Source: CADEED01 sp964444835 (lineage in GTDB: Bacteria; Pseudomonadota; Gammaproteobacteria; Steroidobacterales; Steroidobacteraceae). Taken from it: DNA of 64,000 nucleotides. The stretch is taken from the NCBI GenBank assembly GCA_964444835.1, contig CAYUIT010000006.1:1-64000 (forward strand), read 5' to 3'. Shown piece after piece: positions 17,886-26,400 of the stretch; position 1 is the first letter of the stretch; every line of letters starts with the position of its first letter. The position numbers were made by a program, and so were the translations under genes. The notes below the pieces were generated by a model. It had not been told where the DNA came from. It was given only the letters and a program-made list of their open reading frames with translations, and did no database searches.

Positions 17886-18067
17886 ATGCGATGTAGACTG
17901 TGGCTGTGGGGCTACTGCTGACAACAAAGGTACTTACAAGACCGACGGCTACACGCTCGAACTGCGCCGATAGCGGCAAGGTGTACCGCTTCCCGATGTT
18001 CTGGCGGGACACCGGCAAGTACCGCGACTATCTCGTCATCAACGGGACTACTTACTCACTGCCCTGA
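17886..18067 (+). pseudogene. Frameshifted gene remnant
   Basis: Two adjoining frames read as one broken domain. The first gives TADNKGTYKTDGYTLELRR and stops. A shift of one base continues as ADSGKVYRFPMFWRDTGKYR, then DYLVINGTTYSLP and a TGA at 18065-18067. The text GTY.TDGYTLELR..DGKV..FPMFW...YLVINGT.YSLP has the rhythm of a small beta domain found at the C-terminus of exported proteobacterial proteins. A few bases appear to have been lost around 17967-17975. No start codon with a signal sequence remains upstream. It fills the 318-base space between two genes. Confidence 0.45.
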
Positions 18068-18155
18068 TTTGTCGGCTTCTATTCGTTCCGAAGCTCTCCA
18101 CCTGTCGCGATCTTGTCGACCACATTTCCGTGTACGACTATTGCAGACGCTAAAC

Positions 18156-18914
18156 TCATGGCCGCGGCACGACGTTGCGAATGGTCAGCATCAGTCGGGC
18201 GTTTGAGTAGGTGTTCGTGCAGGCATCACTATTCGTGTGATCGATGCCCGAGCCGTCGGGTTTGCGATGCACTAGTAAGAAGCCATTGTTAGGGCTGCGG
18301 CCAAGCCGCCACTGCTGAACGATGTTAAGAACGGCGACCGAAACTTCGTCCGAGCTATCGGTGGCGAGCAGCGGCTGGCGCATGACGGGCCTACCGCGAA
18401 CGGCCGCGATATCGGCAGTAGCTGCAGGCCCTGCAACATAGGGATCGAGCCAAGCAGTCGCAGCGCTGCGAATCTCCAAATTGCACACTTCCTTGGATGT
18501 GTCTGGAAGTCGCCACGCAGTCTCGCTGGGCTGACGGTCCAAGACCAATACGGCACCGACCACCACGGCTTGCGCGGGAACGGCAGACAAATCGAACTTG
18601 ATGAGTCCCTTGTGATCGTAGAGATCCCAGTAATCAGTACAGCCGAAACCAGGATGGTCGCGACGCTGATTGTCAAAGCCGACGTTGATCTCGTTCGCGC
18701 TCGGTGGCGATTCGCGGTGGCTTGGTAGCGTCTCCCCCGTAAAAGGACAGACGCGAGTTCCTGTCGAGCTGCCACTTTCCATGATGACTCGCGTTCCATA
18801 CTGCGCAGGCAAGATGCCCGGCAGATTCTCTTCCGGGCCCAAAGCCGTAGCACAGCCTGAGAGTGCGAGCGCGCAAGCAAGAAGCGAGATCGTACGCTGC
18901 GAGACCTTGTTCAT
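18156..18914 (-). CDS. DNRLRE-domain-like lipoprotein
   Basis: 252 residues with a lipobox LALSGC after the leader, start ATG 18914 seven bases after GGGAG. The mature part (GLIKFDLSAVPAQAVVVGAVL, WLDPY, then VQQWRLGRSPNNGFLLVHRK) follows the DNRLRE beta-sandwich pattern: a KFDLS strand, a V.G..L.L strand, then a W..G...N.GFLL end. Such domains occur in secreted carbohydrate- or surface-associated proteins. Exact role unknown. Confidence 0.65.
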   Translation of the reverse strand: MNKVSQRTISLLACALALSGCATALGPEENLPGILPAQYGTRVIMESGSSTGTRVCPFTGETLPSHRESPPSANEINVGFDNQRRDHPGFGCTDYWDLYDHKGLIKFDLSAVPAQAVVVGAVLVLDRQPSETAWRLPDTSKEVCNLEIRSAATAWLDPYVAGPAATADIAAVRGRPVMRQPLLATDSSDEVSVAVLNIVQQWRLGRSPNNGFLLVHRKPDGSGIDHTNSDACTNTYSNARLMLTIRNVVPRP

Positions 18915-18994
18915 GTCTAGCTCCCTACAGTTGCTATAAAAAGAATAGCGGGTTGCCGACTGTAGAATTTGCTGCGACTGCGGCTCGATTGCAA

Positions 18995-20422
18995 CTACTT
19001 TAGTGAGCTTGTCAAAGCACCATCCTGATACACGCGCTCAATCTTCCGCGTATTGCGAATATCCGCAACAGGATCCGCGCTCAAGATCACGATATCGGCT
19101 CGCGCGCCAGCTGTTAGCGTACCGAAGTCGCCGGCGCGCCCGAGGGCGCGAGCGCCGTTCGCTGTGGCAATCTTCAGCACTTCGAGCGGCGGGATACCGG
19201 CGGTTGTTAGTAGCTCGAGTTCGCGGTGTAAGCTCGTACCCGGCGCGAGCCAGGGCATTGCGAGATCGCTGCCAGCCGTCATGAGCACGCCAGCCTCGTG
19301 CAAGCGACGCACGAGCTCAAGCACGCGCGGGAATGCCGCGGCCGCGCGTTGGTAGTCCTCGGCGGACCAACCCATCGTCAACGAAAAGCCGGAACGCCAA
19401 TCGCGGGATAGGGACTCGGGTACACGCTCAATCTCAGGGTTGTCATGGATGCGCGGCTCGTTCCCGAAGAACATGGACTCAATCGCCACAAGCGTGGGAT
19501 CCAGGCTAACACCGCGCGCTGCCATTACTTGGTAGGTGGCGCTCATTTCAGGGCCTGCGAGATCAGCAAACTCGAACCAGCGATACATCGCCTGCAACGT
19601 CATGGCGTACGGCGCAAACGCGGCGCGGCGGTCAGGCGCAATCAAATTCGATGACATCGGCATCGCATGCACGATGTGCGTGACGCCGAGTTCAGCCGCC
19701 TCGCGCCAATCCGTGAACCAAGAGTGCAAGATGGTGGGCGTTTGCGAGCGGCGCGCTGCGTCAACGCCGGCTTGGATCATCGGCGGTGTGAGTGTCGCGT
19801 AGAACTTCACGAAATCCACCCCCGCTGCAATCTGTGCGCGAACTTCAGCACCCACGGCATCCGGAGCGCGCGTCACGGTACTCAGGCCTGCGAACGGAAC
19901 GCGATCGATGACGTTCCCTGCGGTATACATGCGTGGGCCCTTGATGCGACCCGCATTCAGTTCCTCACGTAGCGCCACCGTCTCAGCGGTCGGGCCGGCC
20001 GGATTGCGTATCGTCGTGATGCCCCACCGCAGTAGCTCGCGCGACATCGCTCGAGCGGCATCCATGTCGTAGCGGAGAGTCATTGACGGGACACCATTCT
20101 CCTCGCGGTACGTCACCGGCCCAAAGGCCACGTGCGCATGCATGTCGATCAAGCCCGGAATGGCAAAGCGGCCACGCAAGCTTTCGCGGCGTGTACCGCG
20201 CGGTACGCTCACGGTCGCCGTAGGCTGCACCGCAGCGATGCGACCGCGCTCAACTACGATGCTGTAGTTAGTCAAGGGTGCGGCGCCGCGCCCGTCGATC
20301 ACCGTCAAATGATCGAGAACGAAGCGGTCAGCAGCCGGCGACGGTGCGGTGATGAGCAGCGCGGCCGCAGCCGCAATACGAGCGAATCGTTCGATGAGAG
20401 TAGAGCGGTGGAACGTAGACAT
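18995..20422 (-). CDS. Exported amidohydrolase (metal-dependent)
   Basis: 475 residues, start ATG 20422 six bases after AGGAGG. A signal peptide (RIAAAAALLITAPSPAA) precedes the fold. Metal site residues: HAH in PGLIDMHAHVAF, Lys in DFVKFY, His in PTILHSWF and HIVHAMP, Asp in MTAGSDLAMP. It belongs to the same secreted imidazolonepropionase-like branch as the enzyme at 13358 but is well diverged. Substrate unknown, possibly cyclic amides or dipeptides. Confidence 0.88.
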   Translation of the reverse strand: MSTFHRSTLIERFARIAAAAALLITAPSPAADRFVLDHLTVIDGRGAAPLTNYSIVVERGRIAAVQPTATVSVPRGTRRESLRGRFAIPGLIDMHAHVAFGPVTYREENGVPSMTLRYDMDAARAMSRELLRWGITTIRNPAGPTAETVALREELNAGRIKGPRMYTAGNVIDRVPFAGLSTVTRAPDAVGAEVRAQIAAGVDFVKFYATLTPPMIQAGVDAARRSQTPTILHSWFTDWREAAELGVTHIVHAMPMSSNLIAPDRRAAFAPYAMTLQAMYRWFEFADLAGPEMSATYQVMAARGVSLDPTLVAIESMFFGNEPRIHDNPEIERVPESLSRDWRSGFSLTMGWSAEDYQRAAAAFPRVLELVRRLHEAGVLMTAGSDLAMPWLAPGTSLHRELELLTTAGIPPLEVLKIATANGARALGRAGDFGTLTAGARADIVILSADPVADIRNTRKIERVYQDGALTSSLK

Positions 20423-20484
20423 CGGGACCTCCTAAGCACCTGCTTGCTCTCAATAGTCCCGTGTGGCGCGAATTTCTTTCGGTG

Positions 20485-21075
20485 CTAGCCAGCGATTTCG
20501 TTACGACGTTGTTCGAGCACGTGTCGACGGCGCTGCACGCGCGCGGCGAAGCGCTGCCCGACTGCCGTGGCAATGGCGACCGCTAACAACGTGATAGCTG
20601 AGACTCCGAGCACTCGTCGCAATTGCGCAGGGCTCGTGTCGAAGTCAGCAGCGGTCACGAGCATGACCACACCGAGAAACGCCATGGCAGCCGGAGCCAT
20701 CGTCGTGAATGCGCGAGCCCAGTTTTCCGCAGCGCGCTCGAGCGCGATCGAGGTGTCGAGCGCATCGATCACGGTTCCGGTGGACGTCTGCTGCCGACTC
20801 CGCGCACCTTGCCACGTCAGCCAACCGCCAAAGGTCGTAAAAGCGAGCGCGGCAAGGCCGATGGTGATACTGGATGGCGTGCCAATGAAGAGCGACCAAA
20901 TTCCAATGCCGCCACCCAACAGGCAACTCGCGACATCGAGTGCCGTACGCCATTGGGCGGCGCGGCGAGCTCGCGCAATCTGCGCTCGCACGGCCTCCAA
21001 TTCCTCCATGTCCATTGTTCGTTGAGACTGCCACGCTTGCTGCAGTTCGCCCCACTCGTTTGTCGAATCGCTCAT
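20485..21075 (-). CDS. Membrane protein partner of ECF sigma factor (putative anti-sigma)
   Basis: 196 residues. An N-terminal cytosolic helical part (WGELQQAWQSQ then MEELEAVRAQIARARRAAQWR) precedes four hydrophobic segments (about residues 45-65, 72-90, 124-142 and 155-172). Its ATG overlaps the stop of the sigma gene (21072-21075), the usual coupling for sigma/anti-sigma pairs. It lacks the HxxxCxxC zinc motif of classical ZAS anti-sigma factors. An anti-sigma role is inferred from position and topology only. Confidence 0.6.
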   Translation of the reverse strand: MSDSTNEWGELQQAWQSQRTMDMEELEAVRAQIARARRAAQWRTALDVASCLLGGGIGIWSLFIGTPSSITIGLAALAFTTFGGWLTWQGARSRQQTSTGTVIDALDTSIALERAAENWARAFTTMAPAAMAFLGVVMLVTAADFDTSPAQLRRVLGVSAITLLAVAIATAVGQRFAARVQRRRHVLEQRRNEIAG

Positions 21076-21590
21076 CGCGGTTCCTCCAACCGCTCGCGTA
21101 GCGCCTCTCGGGCGCGCGTCAAGCGGATCGATATCGTGTTGGCATTGGTGCCCAATACATCGGCGATCTCGCGCGGTGTAAAGCCTTCCAAAGTGAGTAG
21201 CACAGGCTGGCGCAAGCCCAATGGCAACGCTGCTACTGCTGCTAACAACTTCGTCGCGCGATCCGCTTCTTCGATGGTGTCATGCGGTCCTGCGCCGTCG
21301 TTGGCCCACTCGGGATCGAGGGGCGCATGTCGCGGTTCACCCGCTTCCTTTGCAACATGTGTAGCGGCACGGTTGTGTACGACACGCGCCACGAATGTGC
21401 GCAGGGATGAGTCGCCACGGTAGGTCGGCAAGGCTCGCCACAGCGCCAGCAGAATCTCTTGCTGCAGCTCTTCGCGTCGCGCCCGATTGAACTCGTACGT
21501 CGCCACCCATCGGCCAATCATCGCGCCGTACTCGCGGACCACCGCCTCGAACGAGGCCGGTGTACGGGGTACGTCGGGCGTTTCGGACAC
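21072..21590 (-). CDS. ECF-type RNA polymerase sigma factor
   Basis: 172 residues. Region 2 is seen in ARREELQQEILLALWRALPTYRGDSSLRTFVARVVHNRAATHV, where the RNA polymerase contact and -10 recognition helix lie. Region 4 is LPLGLRQPVLLTLEGFTPREIADVLGTNANTISIRLTRAREAL, a helix-turn-helix for -35 recognition. It is coupled by a 4-bp overlap to a multi-span membrane protein that probably holds it inactive. The signal it answers is unknown. Confidence 0.9.
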   Translation of the reverse strand: MSETPDVPRTPASFEAVVREYGAMIGRWVATYEFNRARREELQQEILLALWRALPTYRGDSSLRTFVARVVHNRAATHVAKEAGEPRHAPLDPEWANDGAGPHDTIEEADRATKLLAAVAALPLGLRQPVLLTLEGFTPREIADVLGTNANTISIRLTRAREALRERLEEPR

Positions 21591-21765
21591 GACAGGCTCT
21601 CCGAGAGCTGGGCGAATGGGTCTATAGTCTCAGTATCCTGCAAATCCTTTCATCGAGTCGCCGCGAACGTTTCGCTTGATGTGGCTGCATACAGTGCGGT
21701 GCGCACGCCGTTACTGGTTGGACAGCCAATAGTGCGCGAAGTAGCCTGCGCGCTGGAGGTGCCCT

Positions 21766-22395
21766 GTGCAAAAGTCTGTCACTCTTTATCACTGCCCGAA
21801 AACTCGTTCAGCCGCGGTGCTTAACTTGCTACTCGAGCTCGAAGCGCCGTATGAACTCAAGATCATCAATCTGAAGGCTGGCGAGCATCGGCAGCCCGCA
21901 TACCTCGCTGTGAACCCGATGGGCAAAGTCCCTGCGCTGCACGACGGCGATACGCTCATCACCGAGCAAGTCGCCATTCTGCTGTATCTCGCCGATCGCT
22001 TTCCTAACAAGAAGCTCGCGCCCACGCTCGACGATCCGTTGCGCGGCTCGTATCTGCGCTGGATGGTCTTCTATGCCGCTTGCATGGAGCCGGCATGTAT
22101 CGATCGCGCGCTGAAGCGCGATTCGGGCGAGCAAGGCATGTCACCGTATGGCAGCTACGACACCACGATCAGTGCTGTCGTGAGCCAGTTGACGCGTGGC
22201 CCCTGGTTGTTAGGCGAGCGCTTCACGGCAGCCGATGTGCTGTGGGGAACGGCGCTGACGTGGATGACAGGTTTCGGTATTGTGGAGCCCGTACCGGTGA
22301 TCAAGGCCTATGTCGATCGCTGGAGCGCACGCGAGTCGGTCAAGCGCGTGGCCCAGATCGATGCCGAGCTTGCTGCGAAACTGCCCGTTGCGTAA
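21766..22395 (+). CDS. Glutathione S-transferase family protein
   Basis: 209 residues, GTG start at 21766 after a GGAGG box. The thioredoxin-like N-terminal domain begins VTLYHCPKTRSAAVLNLLLEL and includes the cis-Pro loop GKVPAL and the glutathione-binding LITEQVAILLYLADRFP (E/S motif). The all-alpha C-terminal domain ends with LLGERFTAADVLWGTALTW, the N-capping box region of GSTs. The active-site position shows CPKTRS, suggesting a beta-class-like Cys or Ser enzyme. Role: glutathione conjugation or thiol transfer. Confidence 0.88.
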   Translation: MQKSVTLYHCPKTRSAAVLNLLLELEAPYELKIINLKAGEHRQPAYLAVNPMGKVPALHDGDTLITEQVAILLYLADRFPNKKLAPTLDDPLRGSYLRWMVFYAACMEPACIDRALKRDSGEQGMSPYGSYDTTISAVVSQLTRGPWLLGERFTAADVLWGTALTWMTGFGIVEPVPVIKAYVDRWSARESVKRVAQIDAELAAKLPVA

Positions 22396-22430
22396 CGGCG
22401 GCGGAGTCGTGTCGCATACGCGTGACGATC

Positions 22431-23024
22431 ATGCAGTCTCCATCGCTTGAACTCCGGCAGACGCTCCTAGAGCTCCAGCGCCGTGACTTGGAGATGCGCG
22501 AAGCTTTGGCCGCGGATGGCACGCTATTCGACGGCTACCACCCCCGTATGGAAGAGGTGCATCGCGACAACGCGAAGCGACTGCGTGAGTTGATCGATCG
22601 CTTCGGCTGGCCGAACGAGCAGTTAGCCGGAGCGGATGGCGCAGAGGCAGCATGGCTGATCGCGCAGCATGCTATTGGTGAACCTGACTTCATGCGCATG
22701 TGCCGCAAGCTGTTGGAAGTAGAGGTGGCTTCCGGCGCTGTGCCGAGGTGGCAGCTCGCCTATCTTGATGATCGCATTCGTGTAGCGGAAGGCCGATCAC
22801 AGCGTTACGGAACGCAATTCGAGATTACACCCGATGGGCCGCAGCTGTGTCCCGTCGAAGAGCCGGAGTCGCTCGACGAACGGCGCACGGCAGCAGGCCT
22901 GGATTCCATCGCCGATAGGATGAAGGGTTTGTGCCACGGGCCGCTCCCCGCCACGGACGATTATGCTGCGCGAAAGCAAAAGGAACGAGCGTGGCGAATC
23001 AAGGTGGGCTGGCGCAGCGACTAA
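22431..23024 (+). CDS. DUF6624 domain protein
   Basis: 197 residues from ATG 22431. An in-frame GTG three codons upstream is also possible. The core matches DUF6624: RMEEVHRDNAKRLRELIDRFGWP, then AWLIAQHAIGEPDFMRMC, then PRWQLAYLDDRIRVAEGRSQRYGTQF. This family has a conserved His/Asp pattern and no assigned function. No signal peptide. It lies 35 bases after the GST gene and may be co-transcribed. A longer in-frame reading upstream into the GST gene is a shadow and was rejected. Confidence 0.78.
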   Translation: MQSPSLELRQTLLELQRRDLEMREALAADGTLFDGYHPRMEEVHRDNAKRLRELIDRFGWPNEQLAGADGAEAAWLIAQHAIGEPDFMRMCRKLLEVEVASGAVPRWQLAYLDDRIRVAEGRSQRYGTQFEITPDGPQLCPVEEPESLDERRTAAGLDSIADRMKGLCHGPLPATDDYAARKQKERAWRIKVGWRSD

Positions 23025-23211
23025 CTACAGTCGGCTAAGGTGGCGCTAGCTTTAGAAGCGCATAGTCGCCTCCGTGCGGGAACGCGGACTGAGTGATGGG
23101 TGTTCGCTCAAACTACTTAGCGCTTCGCGCGGCTCTGTGGGTTCCTAACTACGGAATGGATCGCGCGATTGATTCAGGGCGAAACAAGCCAGAATGCAGT
23201 AGCATTCGTAA

Positions 23212-24576
23212 ATGTCTCAAGAGCCAATCGCGCGCATCCCCGCCTCGGTAACCCTCTCCTACGGCGTGGGCCAACTCGGTGCGCAATTGTTTCGCGACAC
23301 TCCGGCGGTTCTGCTGCCGATATTCCTAACGACCATGCTCGCGGTGCCGGCGTGGTTAGCCGGCCTTGTGGTGCTGGTTCCCAAGCTTTGGCTCATTGTG
23401 TGCGATCCCTTGGTCGGGGTGTGGTACGACCGAGCGAAGGAGCGCACGGGGCGTACGCCGTTTCTGATCGTAGGAGGGCTCGGCACAGGTATCGCGTTGG
23501 TGGCGTTGTTCTCGATCACGAGCTATCCCAGCCCATGGGTGGCAGCGGTTGCGGTTTGCGCGATTTTCTTTCTGGGTTCGACAGCGTTCAGTGTCTTCTC
23601 GGTGCCATACCTGGCCGTCGCTTCGGAGTTATCCCGCGATCCGTTCGAGCGCAATCGCATCATCGTCATGCGCATGATCTTTGGCTCATTGGGCGTGCTG
23701 ATTGGCGTGGGCACGTCGCAGCCACTCATTGCTTACTTCGGAGGCGGCGTCGCAGGCTGGCACTTCACAACGGCCATCTTTGCGGCCATTTGCCTCGTCA
23801 CGATGATGATGACGGCGATCGGCCTGCGGGGTGTGCCGGCGATCGAGGCGACAAAGACTTCGGGTACCTTGCGCGAGCAGATGGTAGTCGTTTCGCAGAA
23901 CCGGCCGTTTTTGGTTCTGTTGTTAGCGAGTTTCTTTTCGAATATCGGCCAGGCCGCGAGTTACACGGTTGTTGGCTTCATCTTTCTTTATAAGGTGAAG
24001 GCTGTCGGCCTGATTGCGCTCTACATCCTCGTCATGGCGTCCTCGAGCTTGGCTGCCAAGCCTTTGTGGCTGTGGCTGCCGAAGAAGATTGGCAAAGCGC
24101 GCTGCTACGTATTCGCCTCGTTGGTATGGATTGCTGTGACGATCACGTGGCTGTTCCTTGGCGCTGCGGGTGATAGCACGATGACCGTCCCGGGCGTTGG
24201 GCCGGTGCTGGTGGAGCATGCGCTGATCTTGTTGCGGGCCGTGATCATCGGTGTCACGAACGGTGGCTTCGTGCTGTTAGCCCTATCGATCATGACCGAT
24301 ACGATTGACTACCAACGTCGTCTGAACGGAATCGCGAATGAAGGGGTATTCTCGGGCATCTTCTCGGCGGTCGAAAAATTCTCGTTCGCAATCGGGCCCC
24401 TGATCGCGGGTTTCGTGATGAGCGGCTTCGGCTTCGTTGAATCGCAAGGCGGGGCTGTGGAGCAGTCTGCTACAGCGGTCTTTGGCATCGTGTTGCTCTA
24501 TAGCCTCATCCCGGCCGGCCTCCAGTTGGCAGCGCTCGGGGTTTTCTCGCGCTACAAACTTCCCGCCAGTCGTTAG
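23212..24576 (+). CDS. GPH-type MFS transporter (sugar/glycoside:cation symporter family)
   Basis: 454 residues with about 12 hydrophobic segments. The signature of the glycoside-pentoside-hexuronide family is seen after the second helix: DPLVGVWYDRAKERTGRTPFLI, and in the middle SVPYLAVASELSRDPFERNRI. The C-terminal half has the matching MTDTIDYQRRLNGIANEGVFSG. It likely imports a sugar, glycoside or other small organic solute with a cation. Its stop codon abuts the stop of the convergent hydrolase-dehydrogenase gene with no spacer (24576/24577). Confidence 0.85.
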   Translation: MSQEPIARIPASVTLSYGVGQLGAQLFRDTPAVLLPIFLTTMLAVPAWLAGLVVLVPKLWLIVCDPLVGVWYDRAKERTGRTPFLIVGGLGTGIALVALFSITSYPSPWVAAVAVCAIFFLGSTAFSVFSVPYLAVASELSRDPFERNRIIVMRMIFGSLGVLIGVGTSQPLIAYFGGGVAGWHFTTAIFAAICLVTMMMTAIGLRGVPAIEATKTSGTLREQMVVVSQNRPFLVLLLASFFSNIGQAASYTVVGFIFLYKVKAVGLIALYILVMASSSLAAKPLWLWLPKKIGKARCYVFASLVWIAVTITWLFLGAAGDSTMTVPGVGPVLVEHALILLRAVIIGVTNGGFVLLALSIMTDTIDYQRRLNGIANEGVFSGIFSAVEKFSFAIGPLIAGFVMSGFGFVESQGGAVEQSATAVFGIVLLYSLIPAGLQLAALGVFSRYKLPASR

Positions 24577-26397
24577 CTAAAGCGTTATTACTACTTTGCC
24601 GAACGCGCCACTCGCCGCGCGCGCATACGCCGTCTCCGCTGCATCGAACTCGAAGGTGCTGTCGATGATCGGCTTGAGTTCATGCTGCAGCATAAAATTC
24701 GTCAACGCGACATGATCCGCGCGAGACCCTACCATCACGGCGCTCACACGCAGTGCCGAGAAGATGAGGGGCAAGGCATCGAGTGTTCCGCCAAAGCCAT
24801 CAAGCGCACCAATCAACGCGAGATGCCCGTTTAGCCCGAGCGACGCGACGGACTTGGCGAGTGTGCCTGTGCCGCCCAGCTCGACGACATGCTGCACGCC
24901 AGCGCCTCGTGTCAGCTTGCGAACTTCTGCGGGCCAATCAGGTGTATCGCGATAATGGATGCCCGCGACGGCGCCGAGCTTATTTGCGCGGGCGAGTTTT
25001 TCGTGGCTCGACGACAATACAATCGCTCGAGCGCCGGAGGCCGCAGCAATCTGCAGCGCAAACAGCGCCACGCCGCCCGTGCCAATGATGAGTACGTCGT
25101 CGCCCGCTTGCAGCTGGCCGAGAGTTTTGAGTGCAGCCCAAGCCGTGACGCCCGCGCAGGGCAAGCATGCGCCCTCCGCAAAGCTCCAAGAGGCGGGCAG
25201 TGCGACGAGGCCGTCTTGATTCAATATGACGTGATCGGCAAACACGCCCGGGCCACCTGCGCCGAGCGACGACATCACAGCGGGCAACGTGAGGCGGCCA
25301 CCAGCATGATTCTGAAAGAAGGTCGAAGCGACGCGATCGCCCGCGCGCCATTGCTTAACACCTTCGCCGATCGCAACCACTTCGCCAGCCGCATCTGACA
25401 ACGGTACGAAGTGATCAGCCCCATTCACGGGATAGGACAGATCGCGCACGCCAATATCGCGCCGATTCAGCGACACCGCGCGCACGCGCACGAGCACTTC
25501 ACCGGGCCCGGGTGTTGGCGTCACAGCGTCGTCGCGATTCAAGGCATAGCCTGTTGCAGATCGCGTGAGTACGTAGCGGCGGTTGTTAGGCATGGGTTTT
25601 TCAGTTTTGACGAAGGAAAGAATGCTGCGCGCAAACGCGCCGGGCTGCCGCTCCGGCATCGCGAGGAAGGCAGGCCCGATTAACGCAACGGGAACGGATG
25701 GAAACTGCTCGCGAAAGCGTGTGAGCATGCCGTTCAAGGTCAAGGGATCATCGGCGGCCTGTACGACTTGCACGCGAACCCGCGGCACGACACGCTGCAT
25801 CACCGCTGCAAAGTCCTGCGAGAAGATCGCATCGAACGCGCGATCGCGGCCGGCTCCGGCGACGAGAGCCCCGAGCGTTTCGGCGTGAACGAGTTCGGGC
25901 ACCGGGTCGAGGAACAGACTGCGCATGAGATCGAACGTGGATTCGATATAGGCGCCTTTGAGATCGACTGCCGGAGCATTGCCGATATCGGCACGCAGGC
26001 GCACGCGCTCTTCAGCGGGCGCAAGCAACACGCCCGAGAGCGTGAGCGATAGAGCTCGCTCGGGAGCCGCCGCGGCTATCTCCGCCGCGAAGTGAGTACC
26101 CGTGTGGTGCGCCGCCAGATGAAACTGCTCGACCTGAAGTGAATCGAGCGCCTCTAACAACCAGCGACCATACTGCGCGGCGCTAGGTTGCCCTTCAGGC
26201 ATGAAACTCTCGCCAAAGCCGGGCGTGTCGAGCGCGATGGCAGGCTGCCCAGCGCTTGTCAGGCAACGCATCACGGGCTCGTAGCCCGCCGAACTCACGG
26301 GCGTTCGATGCAACAGCACCACGGGCGTGCCCTTGAGAGACGTCCGGCGGCCGTGAATTTGGCCGCCGGAGGATTCAGCGTAGAACTTGTGAATCAC
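24577..26397 (-). CDS. Fusion: alpha/beta hydrolase - zinc-independent MDR alcohol dehydrogenase/quinone oxidoreductase
   Basis: A single uninterrupted frame of 606 residues. Residues 1-268 form an alpha/beta hydrolase: VVLLHRTPVSSAGYEPVM (oxyanion region) and LAAHHTGTHFAAEIAA at the nucleophile elbow. The elbow reads A-H-H-T-G, with His where Ser is expected, so the hydrolase may be non-classical. Residues from about 272 are a medium-chain dehydrogenase: GPGEVLVRVRAVSLNRRD, GDRVAS, then the NAD(P) site DDVLIIGTGGVALFALQIAAASGA. The zinc ligands of classical alcohol dehydrogenases are absent, as in quinone oxidoreductases. The linker (KTEKPMPNNRRYV) contains a Met but no stop, and a TTGTTAG motif falls exactly there. 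It lies 3 bases downstream of a TonB receptor gene, so it is in the same transcript. Confidence 0.85.
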   Translation of the reverse strand: MIHKFYAESSGGQIHGRRTSLKGTPVVLLHRTPVSSAGYEPVMRCLTSAGQPAIALDTPGFGESFMPEGQPSAAQYGRWLLEALDSLQVEQFHLAAHHTGTHFAAEIAAAAPERALSLTLSGVLLAPAEERVRLRADIGNAPAVDLKGAYIESTFDLMRSLFLDPVPELVHAETLGALVAGAGRDRAFDAIFSQDFAAVMQRVVPRVRVQVVQAADDPLTLNGMLTRFREQFPSVPVALIGPAFLAMPERQPGAFARSILSFVKTEKPMPNNRRYVLTRSATGYALNRDDAVTPTPGPGEVLVRVRAVSLNRRDIGVRDLSYPVNGADHFVPLSDAAGEVVAIGEGVKQWRAGDRVASTFFQNHAGGRLTLPAVMSSLGAGGPGVFADHVILNQDGLVALPASWSFAEGACLPCAGVTAWAALKTLGQLQAGDDVLIIGTGGVALFALQIAAASGARAIVLSSSHEKLARANKLGAVAGIHYRDTPDWPAEVRKLTRGAGVQHVVELGGTGTLAKSVASLGLNGHLALIGALDGFGGTLDALPLIFSALRVSAVMVGSRADHVALTNFMLQHELKPIIDSTFEFDAAETAYARAASGAFGKVVITL

Positions 26398-26400
26398 GCG

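Noticed and set aside
22080..22430. Upstream extension of the DUF6624 gene into the GST gene
   Set aside because: It would overlap GST by over 300 bases, and the DUF6624 domain begins after ATG 22431.
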